From: Paenalcaligenes suwonensis | GTDB lineage: Bacteria > Pseudomonadota > Gammaproteobacteria > Burkholderiales > Burkholderiaceae_B | Direction: 5' to 3' | DNA length: 64,000 nucleotides | NCBI RefSeq assembly: GCF_011290505.1 | Contig: NZ_JAANPV010000005.1 | Span: 244,483 to 308,482, forward strand | In this document: positions 9,176-16,821 of the stretch, piece by piece | How positions within the stretch are numbered: position 1 is the first letter of the stretch | How the letters are laid out: each line of letters starts with the position of its first letter | Made by a program: the position numbers and the translations under genes | Notes under the pieces: generated by a model | Told to the model about the DNA's origin: nothing | Database searches by the model: none | What the model saw: the letters and a program-made list of their open reading frames with translations, nothing else

Positions 9176-9490
9176 CTAGCCTATAGGCGAAAACGAAACA
9201 GGCTTCAAAATACGCGTCTGCTGCGTATCAATTAAATCAATCACTTTGCTTAAATAGGCTTGCCATCTCTCGTCGGCCAACATTTGGCTGCGCGCTCTAT
9301 CACGCTCATCCAAGCTGTCATACGACCACAATGCCACCACATGATTAAGCTCACCGATTTCAGAGATGAAATACCCCAAAAACTTGCCTAAATACTGTTT
9401 TTGCAAAGCCAAGCCATGCTCTTCATACGTACGCACAAACTGTGGCACCAAACCAGGTTTAATACGGTAATCACGTTCTTCTATATACAC
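9176..9490 (-). CDS. NIPSNAP-family protein
   Basis: A 104-residue protein of the NIPSNAP/dimeric alpha-beta barrel group. It begins MYIEERDYRIKPGLVPQFVRTYEEHG and continues with LGYFISEIGELNHVVALWSYDSLDER, the usual alternation of the family. Members are small dimeric barrels found in catabolic operons, sometimes as isomerases, hydrolases or monooxygenase-like enzymes, and most are untested. It starts with GTG preceded by a good SD (GGGGAGA). It lies between the cupin gene and the dehydrogenase. Confidence 0.8.
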   Translation of the reverse strand: MYIEERDYRIKPGLVPQFVRTYEEHGLALQKQYLGKFLGYFISEIGELNHVVALWSYDSLDERDRARSQMLADERWQAYLSKVIDLIDTQQTRILKPVSFSPIG

Positions 9491-9502
9491 TTTTCTCCCC
9501 TT

Positions 9503-10000
9503 CTACGACTTAGTCCAACCAAATACTGTGTTGGCCTCTATTTCTTCAATGTTCTCTGGGCGAGGAAACGGTGCAGGTGGGGTATCACCAGCTTGACGCT
9601 CTCTACCTATTTGTTTAAAAAAATCATCTAAACCACCCGGCATTAGCATCCAAAAGAACGACAGCGGGCCAGTACCTGTATTCACAAACTTATGCGTACT
9701 GTGCGGAGCCAAATACAGCGAGGCCCCCGGTGCTAACACATGCTCTACACCATCTAGCACCACCACACCTTCGCCTTCATAAATGTAGATAACTTCCTCG
9801 TGCGTATCGTGCATGTGTTCACGCACATAACTGCCCGGATCAATGGTTTGCGTACCCGCAGAGAAAGCCGCCTTCGCCTCTAATGCCTTGCTGTTAAACA
9901 GACAACGAACAAAACCATTGGCTGGCACAGGCTGCCAGTAACTCTCACTACCCGTGGGTTGCACTAGACACGATCCAGATTCAAAAACCTGCTTTCCCAT
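9503..10000 (-). CDS. Cupin-domain protein, first gene of the TRAP operon
   Basis: A 165-residue protein with one cupin barrel. Metal-binding motifs are visible: motif 1 has HMHDTHEEVIYIYEGEGVV and motif 2 has GASLYLAPHSTHKFVN. It could be a dioxygenase, isomerase or ligand-binding protein. The ATG at 10000 is chosen because GGAGGGG lies three bases upstream at 10004-10010. One arm of a 16-bp inverted repeat (10014-10029) lies just ahead of the SD, so this gene heads the operon. Confidence 0.82.
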   Translation of the reverse strand: MGKQVFESGSCLVQPTGSESYWQPVPANGFVRCLFNSKALEAKAAFSAGTQTIDPGSYVREHMHDTHEEVIYIYEGEGVVVLDGVEHVLAPGASLYLAPHSTHKFVNTGTGPLSFFWMLMPGGLDDFFKQIGRERQAGDTPPAPFPRPENIEEIEANTVFGWTKS

Positions 10001-10013
10001 TAACCCCTCCAAT

Positions 10014-10029
10014 TAACTTACATGTTTGT
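10014..10029. promoter_or_regulatory. Operator-like inverted repeat, left arm
   Basis: TAACTTACATGTTTGT is the exact reverse complement of the sequence at 10118-10133, and similarity continues inward with one or two changes (AGTTTTGT against AGTTTTTGT). It lies immediately upstream of the cupin SD. A regulator bound at both arms would control the catabolic operon; the IclR protein encoded at 10448-11260 is the nearest candidate. Confidence 0.6.
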
Positions 10030-10117
10030 CAGTTTTGTTAGGAGTAAGTATCTGGATTTTTGTTTGTACAGTGAATTAGGGAAAGCACTAGATTTAAAAC
10101 AATGCAGACAAAAACTA

Positions 10118-10133
10118 ACAAACATGTAAGTTA
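10118..10133. promoter_or_regulatory. Operator-like inverted repeat, right arm
   Basis: ACAAACATGTAAGTTA is the perfect partner of 10014-10029, 88 bases away. The stretch between the arms must carry the promoter of the minus-strand operon, but no clear -35/-10 pair stands out there. Confidence 0.6.
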
Positions 10134-10221
10134 GCAAGAAAAACACACTGCATTCCTAATAGCCACACCCTACTGCCATCATCGCTTTATGCTGAATTTC
10201 ACAATAAGCTGCTCTAGGGGC

Positions 10222-10251
10222 TTGTATTTCGTTTTAGGTCTATGCTATAGT
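10222..10251 (+). promoter_or_regulatory. tRNA-Asn promoter (copy 2)
   Basis: TTGTAT (10222-10227) and TATAGT (10246-10251) are 18 bases apart, 15 bases before the tRNA. The pattern is the same as for copy 1. Confidence 0.6.
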
Positions 10252-10266
10252 TCTTTCTTTACCGAT

Positions 10267-10342
10267 TCCCCGATAGCTCAGTCGGTAGAGCGACGGACTG
10301 TTAATCCGCAGGTCGCAGGTTCGAGCCCTGCTCGGGGAGCCA
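10267..10342 (+). tRNA. tRNA-Asn (GTT), copy 2
   Basis: This is a 76-nt cloverleaf with encoded CCA. The acceptor arms TCCCCGA and TCGGGGA pair perfectly, and the anticodon GTT is at 10300-10302. It is identical to copy 1 (388-463) apart from one acceptor-stem base. It lies between the two divergent-looking halves of the catabolic region. Confidence 0.97.
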
Positions 10343-10347
10343 AATTC

Positions 10348-10385
10348 AAAAAAGCGCTTATGTTCACTCATAAGCGCTTTTTGCT
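10348..10385 (+). terminator. Terminator after tRNA-Asn copy 2
   Basis: A strong stem AAAAAGCGCTTATG/CATAAGCGCTTTTT with a 6-base loop is followed by more T. It starts 5 bases after the tRNA CCA. Confidence 0.88.
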
Positions 10386-10401
10386 TTTCTAGCCCCACAG
10401 A

Positions 10402-10432
10402 AAAAAACGCCACCCTTAGGTGACGTTTTTGC
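10402..10432 (-). terminator. Terminator of the fuconate operon (minus strand)
   Basis: Read on the minus strand, AACGTCACC pairs with GGTGGCGTT (one G-T pair) across a short loop and is followed by a run of T. It lies 16 bases past the IclR stop, so it ends the fucD-TRAP-iclR transcript. Confidence 0.75.
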
Positions 10433-10447
10433 GTGTCCGCTGCTTGC

Positions 10448-11260
10448 TTAAGGATTCGCGTTATAACTGCTGTAGCCCATCATCTCGGACAGCTCTTTGG
10501 CATACCCATCCACAATCTCTTTTAACTCGTCTACCGAGGGCTGCACGCCCAGATCTACGCGCTCTAAATACGGCACATTCAAACAAGCCACCACCGTTTG
10601 ATTCGGCCCAAACACCGGGTAGGCAATATTCACAATACCCTTCACTTGCTGGCTAGGCGTTTCCGCATAACCACTGACACGCACCTGTTTTAATACCTTA
10701 TCCAACTGCGATTTGGTCAACGTACTTTCGCCATCCACCGGGCCATGCTGTGCCAAAATGCGCTCGCGCTCAGCCTCTTCACGATAGGCCAGCAACACGT
10801 GCCCTGATGCGGTATCACGCAACCCCACCAACGCCCCAACCTTCAAACCAAAAGACCAGCGCTCAGGGCTATCAATTTGCGCAATCACCACCACCTTGGC
10901 ATCTTGCAACACCGTTAAGTGGCACGACTGCCTTGCTCGGTTTACTAGCTTTCGCATTAAGGGCGTGGCAATACTGACCAACGACCGCAAAGGCCTATGT
11001 TGATGCGCCAACTTAAACATGCGTAATGTCAGACTGTATCGGCCATTTTCATCCACCTGCACCCAGTCGCACCGCTCTAGTGTCATCACCATTCGGAAAA
11101 TCTCATTCATGCTGCGATCCAGCTTTTTAGAGATTTCGTTCAAGGTGTAGCCCTCGTAGGAATCGGATAACACCTCGAGAATGTTTAAGCCCTTCTCAAG
11201 CGCAGGAGCTGCATAGCGCGGTGTTGTTGTTGTATCGGCTGTTTTTTTCGCAGTAACCAT
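10448..11260 (-). CDS. IclR-family regulator
   Basis: A 270-residue IclR protein. The N-terminal winged helix (about residues 20-80) has LEKGLNILEVLS, TLNEISKKLDRSMNEIFRMVMTLE and NGRYSLTLRMFKLAH. The C-terminal effector domain has SCHLTVLQDAKVVVIAQIDSPE, DTASGHVLLAY and KGIVNIAYPVF. It is the last gene of the fuconate/TRAP operon (86 bases after dctM) and next to the inverted-repeat operator at 10014-10133. It may control this operon, the neighbouring one, or both. Confidence 0.93.
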   Translation of the reverse strand: MVTAKKTADTTTTPRYAAPALEKGLNILEVLSDSYEGYTLNEISKKLDRSMNEIFRMVMTLERCDWVQVDENGRYSLTLRMFKLAHQHRPLRSLVSIATPLMRKLVNRARQSCHLTVLQDAKVVVIAQIDSPERWSFGLKVGALVGLRDTASGHVLLAYREEAERERILAQHGPVDGESTLTKSQLDKVLKQVRVSGYAETPSQQVKGIVNIAYPVFGPNQTVVACLNVPYLERVDLGVQPSVDELKEIVDGYAKELSEMMGYSSYNANP

Positions 11261-11346
11261 TCAGGACGCTTTGCTTCGTGTTCGTACACAATCATAAAAA
11301 TGGGCAACGCCAACATACTGCCGACGTGCCCACCACTTTATGCTGA

Positions 11347-12618
11347 TCACGTTAGTAATAACGAGATTGCAGGTACGTATGTTACCAAAGCCAAAGCGAC
11401 TAACAAGGCCAATAACAACGCTACCGACTCTTTAAGGAACTCGTTCATGGTCACGCGCGTGATATTGCAGACCAATAGCATCACTGTTCCTACAGGGGGA
11501 GTCAGTGTGCCAATGGACAAATTTAAAATCATGATCAAACCAAAATGTATGGGGTCTATACCCATTTGCATCATGACTGGTTTTAGCAACGGTACCAGCA
11601 CGATGATCAACGCTGTACCTTCAATAAACATACCCAGCAGCAACAGCAAAATATTCACTGCCGCTAAAAACACATATTTATTATCGGTTAAGCTGCTAAT
11701 CCAACTCGCCATTGCAACACCAGCATGCTCTAACGAAAAGATCCATGCCAAGGCCGAGCTGGCCATAATGACCAACATAATCGAGGCCGTCGATTTAGCT
11801 GTCGTGGTAAGCGCGTGACCCACATGGCCTAGCGTCATTTTTTTATAGATCACAAAACCTATAAACGCCACGATCACCACACCCGCAGCACCCGCTTCTG
11901 TAGGCGTAAAAATATTGGCACGTATACCGCCTACCACCCCAACCAATACCAATAATGCTGGCCATGCATTAAAAGTGGCTTGCCCTAGCTCGCGCGGTTT
12001 AGGCCACTCTTTAAGCATAGGCTTATAACCACGCTTCACCGAGACCAACCACACCGCCACCATCAACAACAACGCACACAGCAAGCCTGGCAAAATACCC
12101 GCCATGAACATACGACCAATGGAAACGTCGGCCACCATGCCGTAAATAATCAGCGCAATACCTGGCGGAATAATAGGCGTTACCAATGAGCCCGATGCCG
12201 TCACCGCCGCCGCAAAGGCACGGCTATAGCCCTGACGCTCCATTTCAGGCACCATCATCTTGGACAGCATGGCAGCATCGGCCAAGTTAGAGGCACTTAC
12301 CCCACCCATTAAGGTGCTCATGGTGATGTTTGCCATCGCCATGCCACCCCTAAATTTCCCCACCAGCAAATTGGCCAAATGCAAAATGCGCTCGGCTACA
12401 CCTGTGTGAGACAACAATGTGCCCAACAAAATAAAAAACGGAATCGCCAACAACGTACTGTTTTGCGCGGGGGCCACCAAACGCTGAACAGCCACCCCAA
12501 AAGGCAGACTATTAAAGAACAAGAAGTAAACGACAATCGCCGTAAACATGGCCAGATAGATGCGCATGTTCAGCAACATCAATCCAAACATTATGGGTAA
12601 TATCCACATCCAGCTCAT
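11347..12618 (-). CDS. dctM: TRAP transporter large permease (DctM family), operon 2
   Basis: A 423-residue, about 12-helix elevator subunit. It has LLAIPFFILLGTLLSHTGVAERILHLANLLVGKFRGGMAM, GGVSASNLADAAMLSKMMVPEM and the closing NLSIGTLTPPVGTVMLLVC motif. Its start overlaps the dctQ stop by four bases. It clearly differs from the DctM of operon 1, so the two systems are not a recent duplication. Confidence 0.94.
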   Translation of the reverse strand: MSWMWILPIMFGLMLLNMRIYLAMFTAIVVYFLFFNSLPFGVAVQRLVAPAQNSTLLAIPFFILLGTLLSHTGVAERILHLANLLVGKFRGGMAMANITMSTLMGGVSASNLADAAMLSKMMVPEMERQGYSRAFAAAVTASGSLVTPIIPPGIALIIYGMVADVSIGRMFMAGILPGLLCALLLMVAVWLVSVKRGYKPMLKEWPKPRELGQATFNAWPALLVLVGVVGGIRANIFTPTEAGAAGVVIVAFIGFVIYKKMTLGHVGHALTTTAKSTASIMLVIMASSALAWIFSLEHAGVAMASWISSLTDNKYVFLAAVNILLLLLGMFIEGTALIIVLVPLLKPVMMQMGIDPIHFGLIMILNLSIGTLTPPVGTVMLLVCNITRVTMNEFLKESVALLLALLVALALVTYVPAISLLLT

Positions 12619-13097
12619 GCTTCGTCTCCACTATCGTTTGCCACAGGCTCCGGCAAGAAAAGGCGCCTACACATCAGCACGGCTGTAGCGGCAAAACCAA
12701 TCGTTACGGGCACATAAATCCAAAACAACGAAATCCCTAAAATACGTGTCATACGTGCTTGTACAGCACCGGCCAAATTCCAGCTCCACCATGCGGCAAT
12801 CACTAGCACCGCAACGGACAACACCCCTATCACTACAGACACAATCTGACGTAACCGCGGACGCATAGCATCCGTCAAAAAGCTAATAGTGAGGTTTTCA
12901 TGATCGCGCTCAGCAAAAAAAACGCCCATGAAAATAATCCACACCATTAACAAGCCCGACATTTCCTCAACCCAATGCCACGGCGTGTGCATCACGTAGC
13001 GCATAAACACACCGCCCACCGTAATGCATACCAGCACCCCTAACAGCAGGCCCAGCAGGGCATTCCCCCACTTGTTTGCTACTTGTCTCATCATCAT
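12615..13097 (-). CDS. dctQ: TRAP transporter small permease (DctQ family), operon 2
   Basis: A 160-residue four-helix protein with the DctQ signature WVEEMSGLLMVWIIFMGVFFAERDHENL (about residues 42-69). Three ATG codons stand in a row at the start, preceded by GAGGG; the first or second is used. dctP ends 100 bases upstream. Confidence 0.92.
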   Translation of the reverse strand: MMMRQVANKWGNALLGLLLGVLVCITVGGVFMRYVMHTPWHWVEEMSGLLMVWIIFMGVFFAERDHENLTISFLTDAMRPRLRQIVSVVIGVLSVAVLVIAAWWSWNLAGAVQARMTRILGISLFWIYVPVTIGFAATAVLMCRRLFLPEPVANDSGDEA

Positions 13098-13197
13098 TCA
13101 CCCTCGGCCATAACGCTCATCACCCTTGCGCTTACCGTGGCACAGACACCCACCGCAACGCACAACAGTGATGAGCAGCAACACACTACAACCCGTC

Positions 13198-14178
13198 TTA
13201 TTTCAGCTGGTCTTGCAGGGTTTGGTACAAGTTAGGCGACCACTCTGGAAACTGCTCATACACCTTCAGAGCTTTGGCTTTAAAGACCTCACGGTCAGGC
13301 TCAATAACCTCTACCCCTTCGGCACGCATCAGCTCTAACACCTTGGCATCACTTTCTTTGGCCAGTTGCTGACTGTACAAACCTGCCTCGCGTCCTGTTT
13401 CGTGAATCAACGCTAACTGCTCTTCAGGCAACGTGCTGAAGAAGGCTTCGCCACCCACCCACACCGCTGCGGTGGTTAAGTAATTCACCAGTGACAAATA
13501 CTTGGCAGGTTCATGCAGCTTTTGCCCGTACAGCACACTAAGTGGGTTTTCTGCACCATCAATCACCCCTTGCGTCAGCGCTGGGTACACATCCGCCAAT
13601 GGCATAGGAGTAGGCGTGGCTCCCATGGCTTCAAAGGTTTTGATTTGGATGACGTTATTGGGCACACGAATTTTCATCCCCGCCAAATCTTCAGGTGTGC
13701 GAATAGGTTTTTTCGCGATGATGTGACGATCACCATAGTTATAGTTAGTAATCACCAAGTGCACACCTTGTTCACGCAAGGATTTGTTTTTCTCAGCAAA
13801 CCACGGACTATCGTAGAGCTCAAAAAGCTTTTCTGTGTTTTCCGTCAAAAAGGGGCCATACAGCGCAGCCAAGTCTGGCTCATAATCGGCCATGAAACCC
13901 ACATCACTAATCGTCACCACGTTCATCCCCATCAGCGCCTGATCCATCACATCGCTTTTAGAGCCCAACTGTGAACTAGGGTATAGCTCTAGCAGAATTT
14001 CACCGTTACTGCGTTCCTTCAGCAAATCAGCCCAATAATTCATTACCAAATCGGCCGGCTCACCAGGGTGATTTTCATAGGCTACTTTGATGGTAGTGGG
14101 AGCCGCCAAAACCGCCATAGGCGCTGCTAATGCAAAGGTTGATAACGCTGCTACGGCATAAGATTTTAGTGTTTTCAT
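13198..14178 (-). CDS. dctP: TRAP transporter solute receptor (DctP family), operon 2
   Basis: A periplasmic receptor of 326 residues. MKTLKSYAVAALSTFALAAPMAVLAA is a Sec signal peptide, and GGAGACAACA precedes the ATG at 14178, so the 34 extra upstream codons are rejected. DctP features include LYPSSQLGSKSDVMDQALMG and MKIRVPNNVIQIKTFEAMGATPTPMPLADVYPALTQGVIDGAENP. Next to L-fuconate dehydratase, the ligand is plausibly a six-carbon sugar acid such as L-fuconate. Confidence 0.92.
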   Translation of the reverse strand: MKTLKSYAVAALSTFALAAPMAVLAAPTTIKVAYENHPGEPADLVMNYWADLLKERSNGEILLELYPSSQLGSKSDVMDQALMGMNVVTISDVGFMADYEPDLAALYGPFLTENTEKLFELYDSPWFAEKNKSLREQGVHLVITNYNYGDRHIIAKKPIRTPEDLAGMKIRVPNNVIQIKTFEAMGATPTPMPLADVYPALTQGVIDGAENPLSVLYGQKLHEPAKYLSLVNYLTTAAVWVGGEAFFSTLPEEQLALIHETGREAGLYSQQLAKESDAKVLELMRAEGVEVIEPDREVFKAKALKVYEQFPEWSPNLYQTLQDQLK

Positions 14179-14290
14179 TGTTGTCTCCAGAATAACTAAT
14201 GATGGTTGCCACATGCTGCTTGAAACATCACCGCACACCTGTTCTTGTTGTCGCCGAACGATGTAACGGTGCGCGGCCATGTAGTCGTGT

Positions 14291-15568
14291 TTAACCCCTA
14301 AACTCGTACTGATCTATAGAGGCCCGTTTCATTTCAATGGAATAGCCCGGCATGGAAGGTGCTACGTAGGCGGCATTTTTAATGCGGCAAGGGTCTACAA
14401 AGTGTTCATGCAAATGATCCACAAACTCGATCACACACCCATCTTTAGTACCTGCAATACACACGTAGTCGATCATGGACAAGTGCTGCACGTACTCGCA
14501 CAACCCTACCCCGCCAGCATGAGGACATACTTTCAAGTTGTACTTAGCAGCCATCAGCATTACAGCTAACACCTCATTAACACCGCCCAAACGGCAGGCA
14601 TCAATTTGCACCACATCAATCGCGCCTTCCATAATCAACTGCTTGAACATAATGCGGTTCTGGCACATTTCACCGGTAGCCACCTGCATTTTGCCTTTCA
14701 TGGCTTCGCGGATTTTTCGGTGGCCTGCAATATCATCTGGGCTAGTAGGCTCTTCAATAAACCACGGTTTAGCAAAGGCCAACTGATCCAACCACTCAAT
14801 GGCTTGGTTCACTTCCCAGACCTGATTGGCATCAATCATGAGGTTGCGTTCACCCAGCACTTCACGCGCAATACGTAGACGACGTTTATCGTCTTCCAAA
14901 TCGCGGCCTACTTTTAATTTCACGTAATCAAAACCAGCGTCTACTGCCTCTTGCGCTAAACGGCGCAGTTTCTCGTCGTCATAGCCCAACCATCCCGCTG
15001 AGGTCGTATAGCAGGGGTAGCCGTTTTGCTCTAAATCGGCGATACGCTCAGCCTTACCCTGACCACGGCTACGCAAAAGTGCTAGCGCTTCTTCTGGTGT
15101 GATGCAGTCAGTGATGTAGCGGAAGTCTATAAGTTTGACGATTTCTTCGGGGCTCATATCGGCCACTAAGCGCCACACCGGTTTGCCTTCGGATTTCGCC
15201 CATAGATCCCACATGGCATTAACCACGGCACCAGTCGCCAAATGAATCGCTCCCTTATCTGGACCAATCCAACGCAATTGGCTGTCGCTGGTGATATGAC
15301 GCCAAAAACGCCCCATATCTGCTGCCACCCATGCCAAATCCAGCCCCACTACCAAGTGCTCCATCGCCCGGATTGCGGCACAACAAATATCGTTACCGCG
15401 GCCAATAGTAAAGGTCAGCCCATGCCCCTCTAGCCCTGCCGTATCGGTATGTAGCACCACATAAGCCGCCGAGTAATCGGGGTCCAAGTTCATGGCATCC
15501 GAGCCATCCAGATTGTCCGACGTAGGGAAGCGAATGTCCCGCACTTCCATTGAGGTAATTTTTGTCAT
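14291..15568 (-). CDS. L-fuconate dehydratase, enolase superfamily
   Basis: A 425-residue enzyme that removes water from L-fuconate to give 2-keto-3-deoxy-L-fuconate. It follows the fuconate-dehydratase template closely: K217/K219 in the KLKVG motif, metal ligands D246 (IDAN), E272 (IEEP) and E300 (TGE), and general base H350 (CPHAGG). SDNLDGSDAMNLDPDYSAAYV at 17-37 is the family's specificity loop, and GYPCYTTSAGWLGY at 183-196 is also characteristic. It is first in the operon, ahead of TRAP PQM and iclR. Genes for the later steps are not adjacent. Related sugar-acid substrates cannot be excluded. Confidence 0.9.
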   Translation of the reverse strand: MTKITSMEVRDIRFPTSDNLDGSDAMNLDPDYSAAYVVLHTDTAGLEGHGLTFTIGRGNDICCAAIRAMEHLVVGLDLAWVAADMGRFWRHITSDSQLRWIGPDKGAIHLATGAVVNAMWDLWAKSEGKPVWRLVADMSPEEIVKLIDFRYITDCITPEEALALLRSRGQGKAERIADLEQNGYPCYTTSAGWLGYDDEKLRRLAQEAVDAGFDYVKLKVGRDLEDDKRRLRIAREVLGERNLMIDANQVWEVNQAIEWLDQLAFAKPWFIEEPTSPDDIAGHRKIREAMKGKMQVATGEMCQNRIMFKQLIMEGAIDVVQIDACRLGGVNEVLAVMLMAAKYNLKVCPHAGGVGLCEYVQHLSMIDYVCIAGTKDGCVIEFVDHLHEHFVDPCRIKNAAYVAPSMPGYSIEMKRASIDQYEFRG

Positions 15569-15604
15569 TACTTACTTCATCCTGAGGATTAATACGAACC
15601 ACCA

Positions 15605-15619
15605 CTTAGAGCCTCTAAG
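15605..15619. promoter_or_regulatory. Palindrome ahead of the fuconate operon
   Basis: CTTAGAG-C-CTCTAAG is a perfect 7+1+7 palindrome 37 bases upstream of the dehydratase start, a good position for a repressor site. Confidence 0.5.
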
Positions 15620-15625
15620 CACACC

Positions 15626-15666
15626 GTAAATTTCATTTACCTCTAAACAAAGATTTATAAATGAAA
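15626..15666. promoter_or_regulatory. Second operator-like region ahead of the fuconate operon
   Basis: GTAAATTTCATTTAC (15626-15640) is a 6+3+6 palindrome. Its TTTCATTTA core is repeated in inverted form as TAAATGAAA at 15658-15666. The GntR regulator encoded at 16822 or the IclR protein could bind; this is inference. Confidence 0.45.
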
Positions 15667-15953
15667 GTTACTTTTTTATATGAAAGCATACGGTTAAAAA
15701 AAATTCCAGCGATTGTCAGCGCTGAAATTCAAATACAAGGGCAAACCCCTACTTCAAGCTGTAGTGGCGATGCACGCCACCACATGCGGCTAGCTCGCCA
15801 CAGTTCTGCATTTTTTCTTCGTCTTTTTAACCTTCGTCCACAGTAGAGGCCTTCTATTTCGGCCTTATGCCCCCTCGTCAAACCCTCTTGCATCACCTAT
15901 CATATTATTTATTGATATAAGTTTATTTCTTTTAGAAATTTAGATATTTGCAT
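15667..15953. other. Intergenic stretch without a supported gene
   Basis: Apart from a perfect short hairpin GTGGCG-ATGCA-CGCCAC at 15764-15780, this stretch shows nothing definite. A 61-codon frame at 15661-15846 has no SD and no recognisable content. The last 60 bases are AT-rich and probably hold the promoter of the TSUP gene. Confidence 0.5.
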
Positions 15954-16748
15954 ATGTGGGCAGTTAGCTTAGGTCTCATCATTGGTCTTTCTTTGGGTTT
16001 AACAGGCGCGGGCGGCGGTATCTTAGCGGTACCCGCCCTCATGTTCGGTCTGGGATTAACGCTCCCCCAAGCCGCACCTATAGCCTTAATTGCCGTAGGC
16101 GCTGCAGCATTGGTAGGTGTATTACAAGCCTTGCGCGACGGCAAAGTACGCTATAAGGCGGCGGCTGTCATGGCTGTGGCAGGTGGTATTACCTCCCCTC
16201 TTGGGCTTTGGGCCACCCACTTTGCTGACCCTTATTGGCTAAACATCTGCTTTGCTGTTGTGCTCTTTCTGGTGGCTTTGCGCATGTGGCATCAGACTAG
16301 AAAACAGCAATCCTTACCCATGAATGACACGAGTCCACTACCTGCCAAGGTATGCGTGCTCTCGCCCACAAGTGGCAAATTTATCTGGACTCTCGCCACC
16401 GCCATCACACTGGCAGGCATAGGTGCAGTAGCAGGTTTTTTTACCGGTCTATTAGGCATAGGGGGCGGATTTATTATTGTGCCGGCCTTGGCTTATTTCA
16501 GTAATGCAAAAATGGACAACATCGTACCCACTTCCCTAATGGTGATTGCGCTAGTCTCGGCTACGACAGTGGTCTCGGCCTTTTCACACGGGCTGGCCAT
16601 TACAGCCCCACAGTGGCTCTTTATCTCCTGCACCATGTTGGGCATGGTTGGCGGGCGCTTAATAGCACCACGTATTCCCGCCCCCCTATGGCAGCGACTT
16701 TTTGCTGTGGTGTGCACAATTGTGGCTGTCGTGCTTCTTGCACGCTAA
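15954..16748 (+). CDS. TSUP-family (TauE/SafE) anion exporter
   Basis: A 264-residue membrane protein with about 8 helices in two halves. Each half carries a version of the TSUP motif: LTGAGGGILAVPALMFGLGL near the N-terminus and FTGLLGIGGGFIIVPALAYF in the middle. TSUP proteins move sulfite, sulfoacetate or other organosulfur and organic anions across the inner membrane. The ATG at 15954 is taken rather than a TTG two codons upstream; there is no strong SD. The next gene, a GntR regulator, follows on the same strand 73 bases later. Confidence 0.88.
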   Translation: MWAVSLGLIIGLSLGLTGAGGGILAVPALMFGLGLTLPQAAPIALIAVGAAALVGVLQALRDGKVRYKAAAVMAVAGGITSPLGLWATHFADPYWLNICFAVVLFLVALRMWHQTRKQQSLPMNDTSPLPAKVCVLSPTSGKFIWTLATAITLAGIGAVAGFFTGLLGIGGGFIIVPALAYFSNAKMDNIVPTSLMVIALVSATTVVSAFSHGLAITAPQWLFISCTMLGMVGGRLIAPRIPAPLWQRLFAVVCTIVAVVLLAR

Positions 16749-16821
16749 GCAGGCTTTTGTATTTGGCCTTAAGCCCCCTACAATAGCCTCACCATAATAA
16801 AATCCTCAGGCTACTTTAGGC

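Noticed and set aside
388..10342. The tRNA-flanked block as an integrative element
   Set aside because: No integrase, excisionase or transposase gene and no short att-like repeat beyond the tRNA itself; kept only as a duplication finding.
15661..15846. A 61-codon frame between the fuconate operon and the TSUP gene
   Set aside because: No SD, no hydrophobic or conserved pattern, and it overlaps the operator-like repeats.
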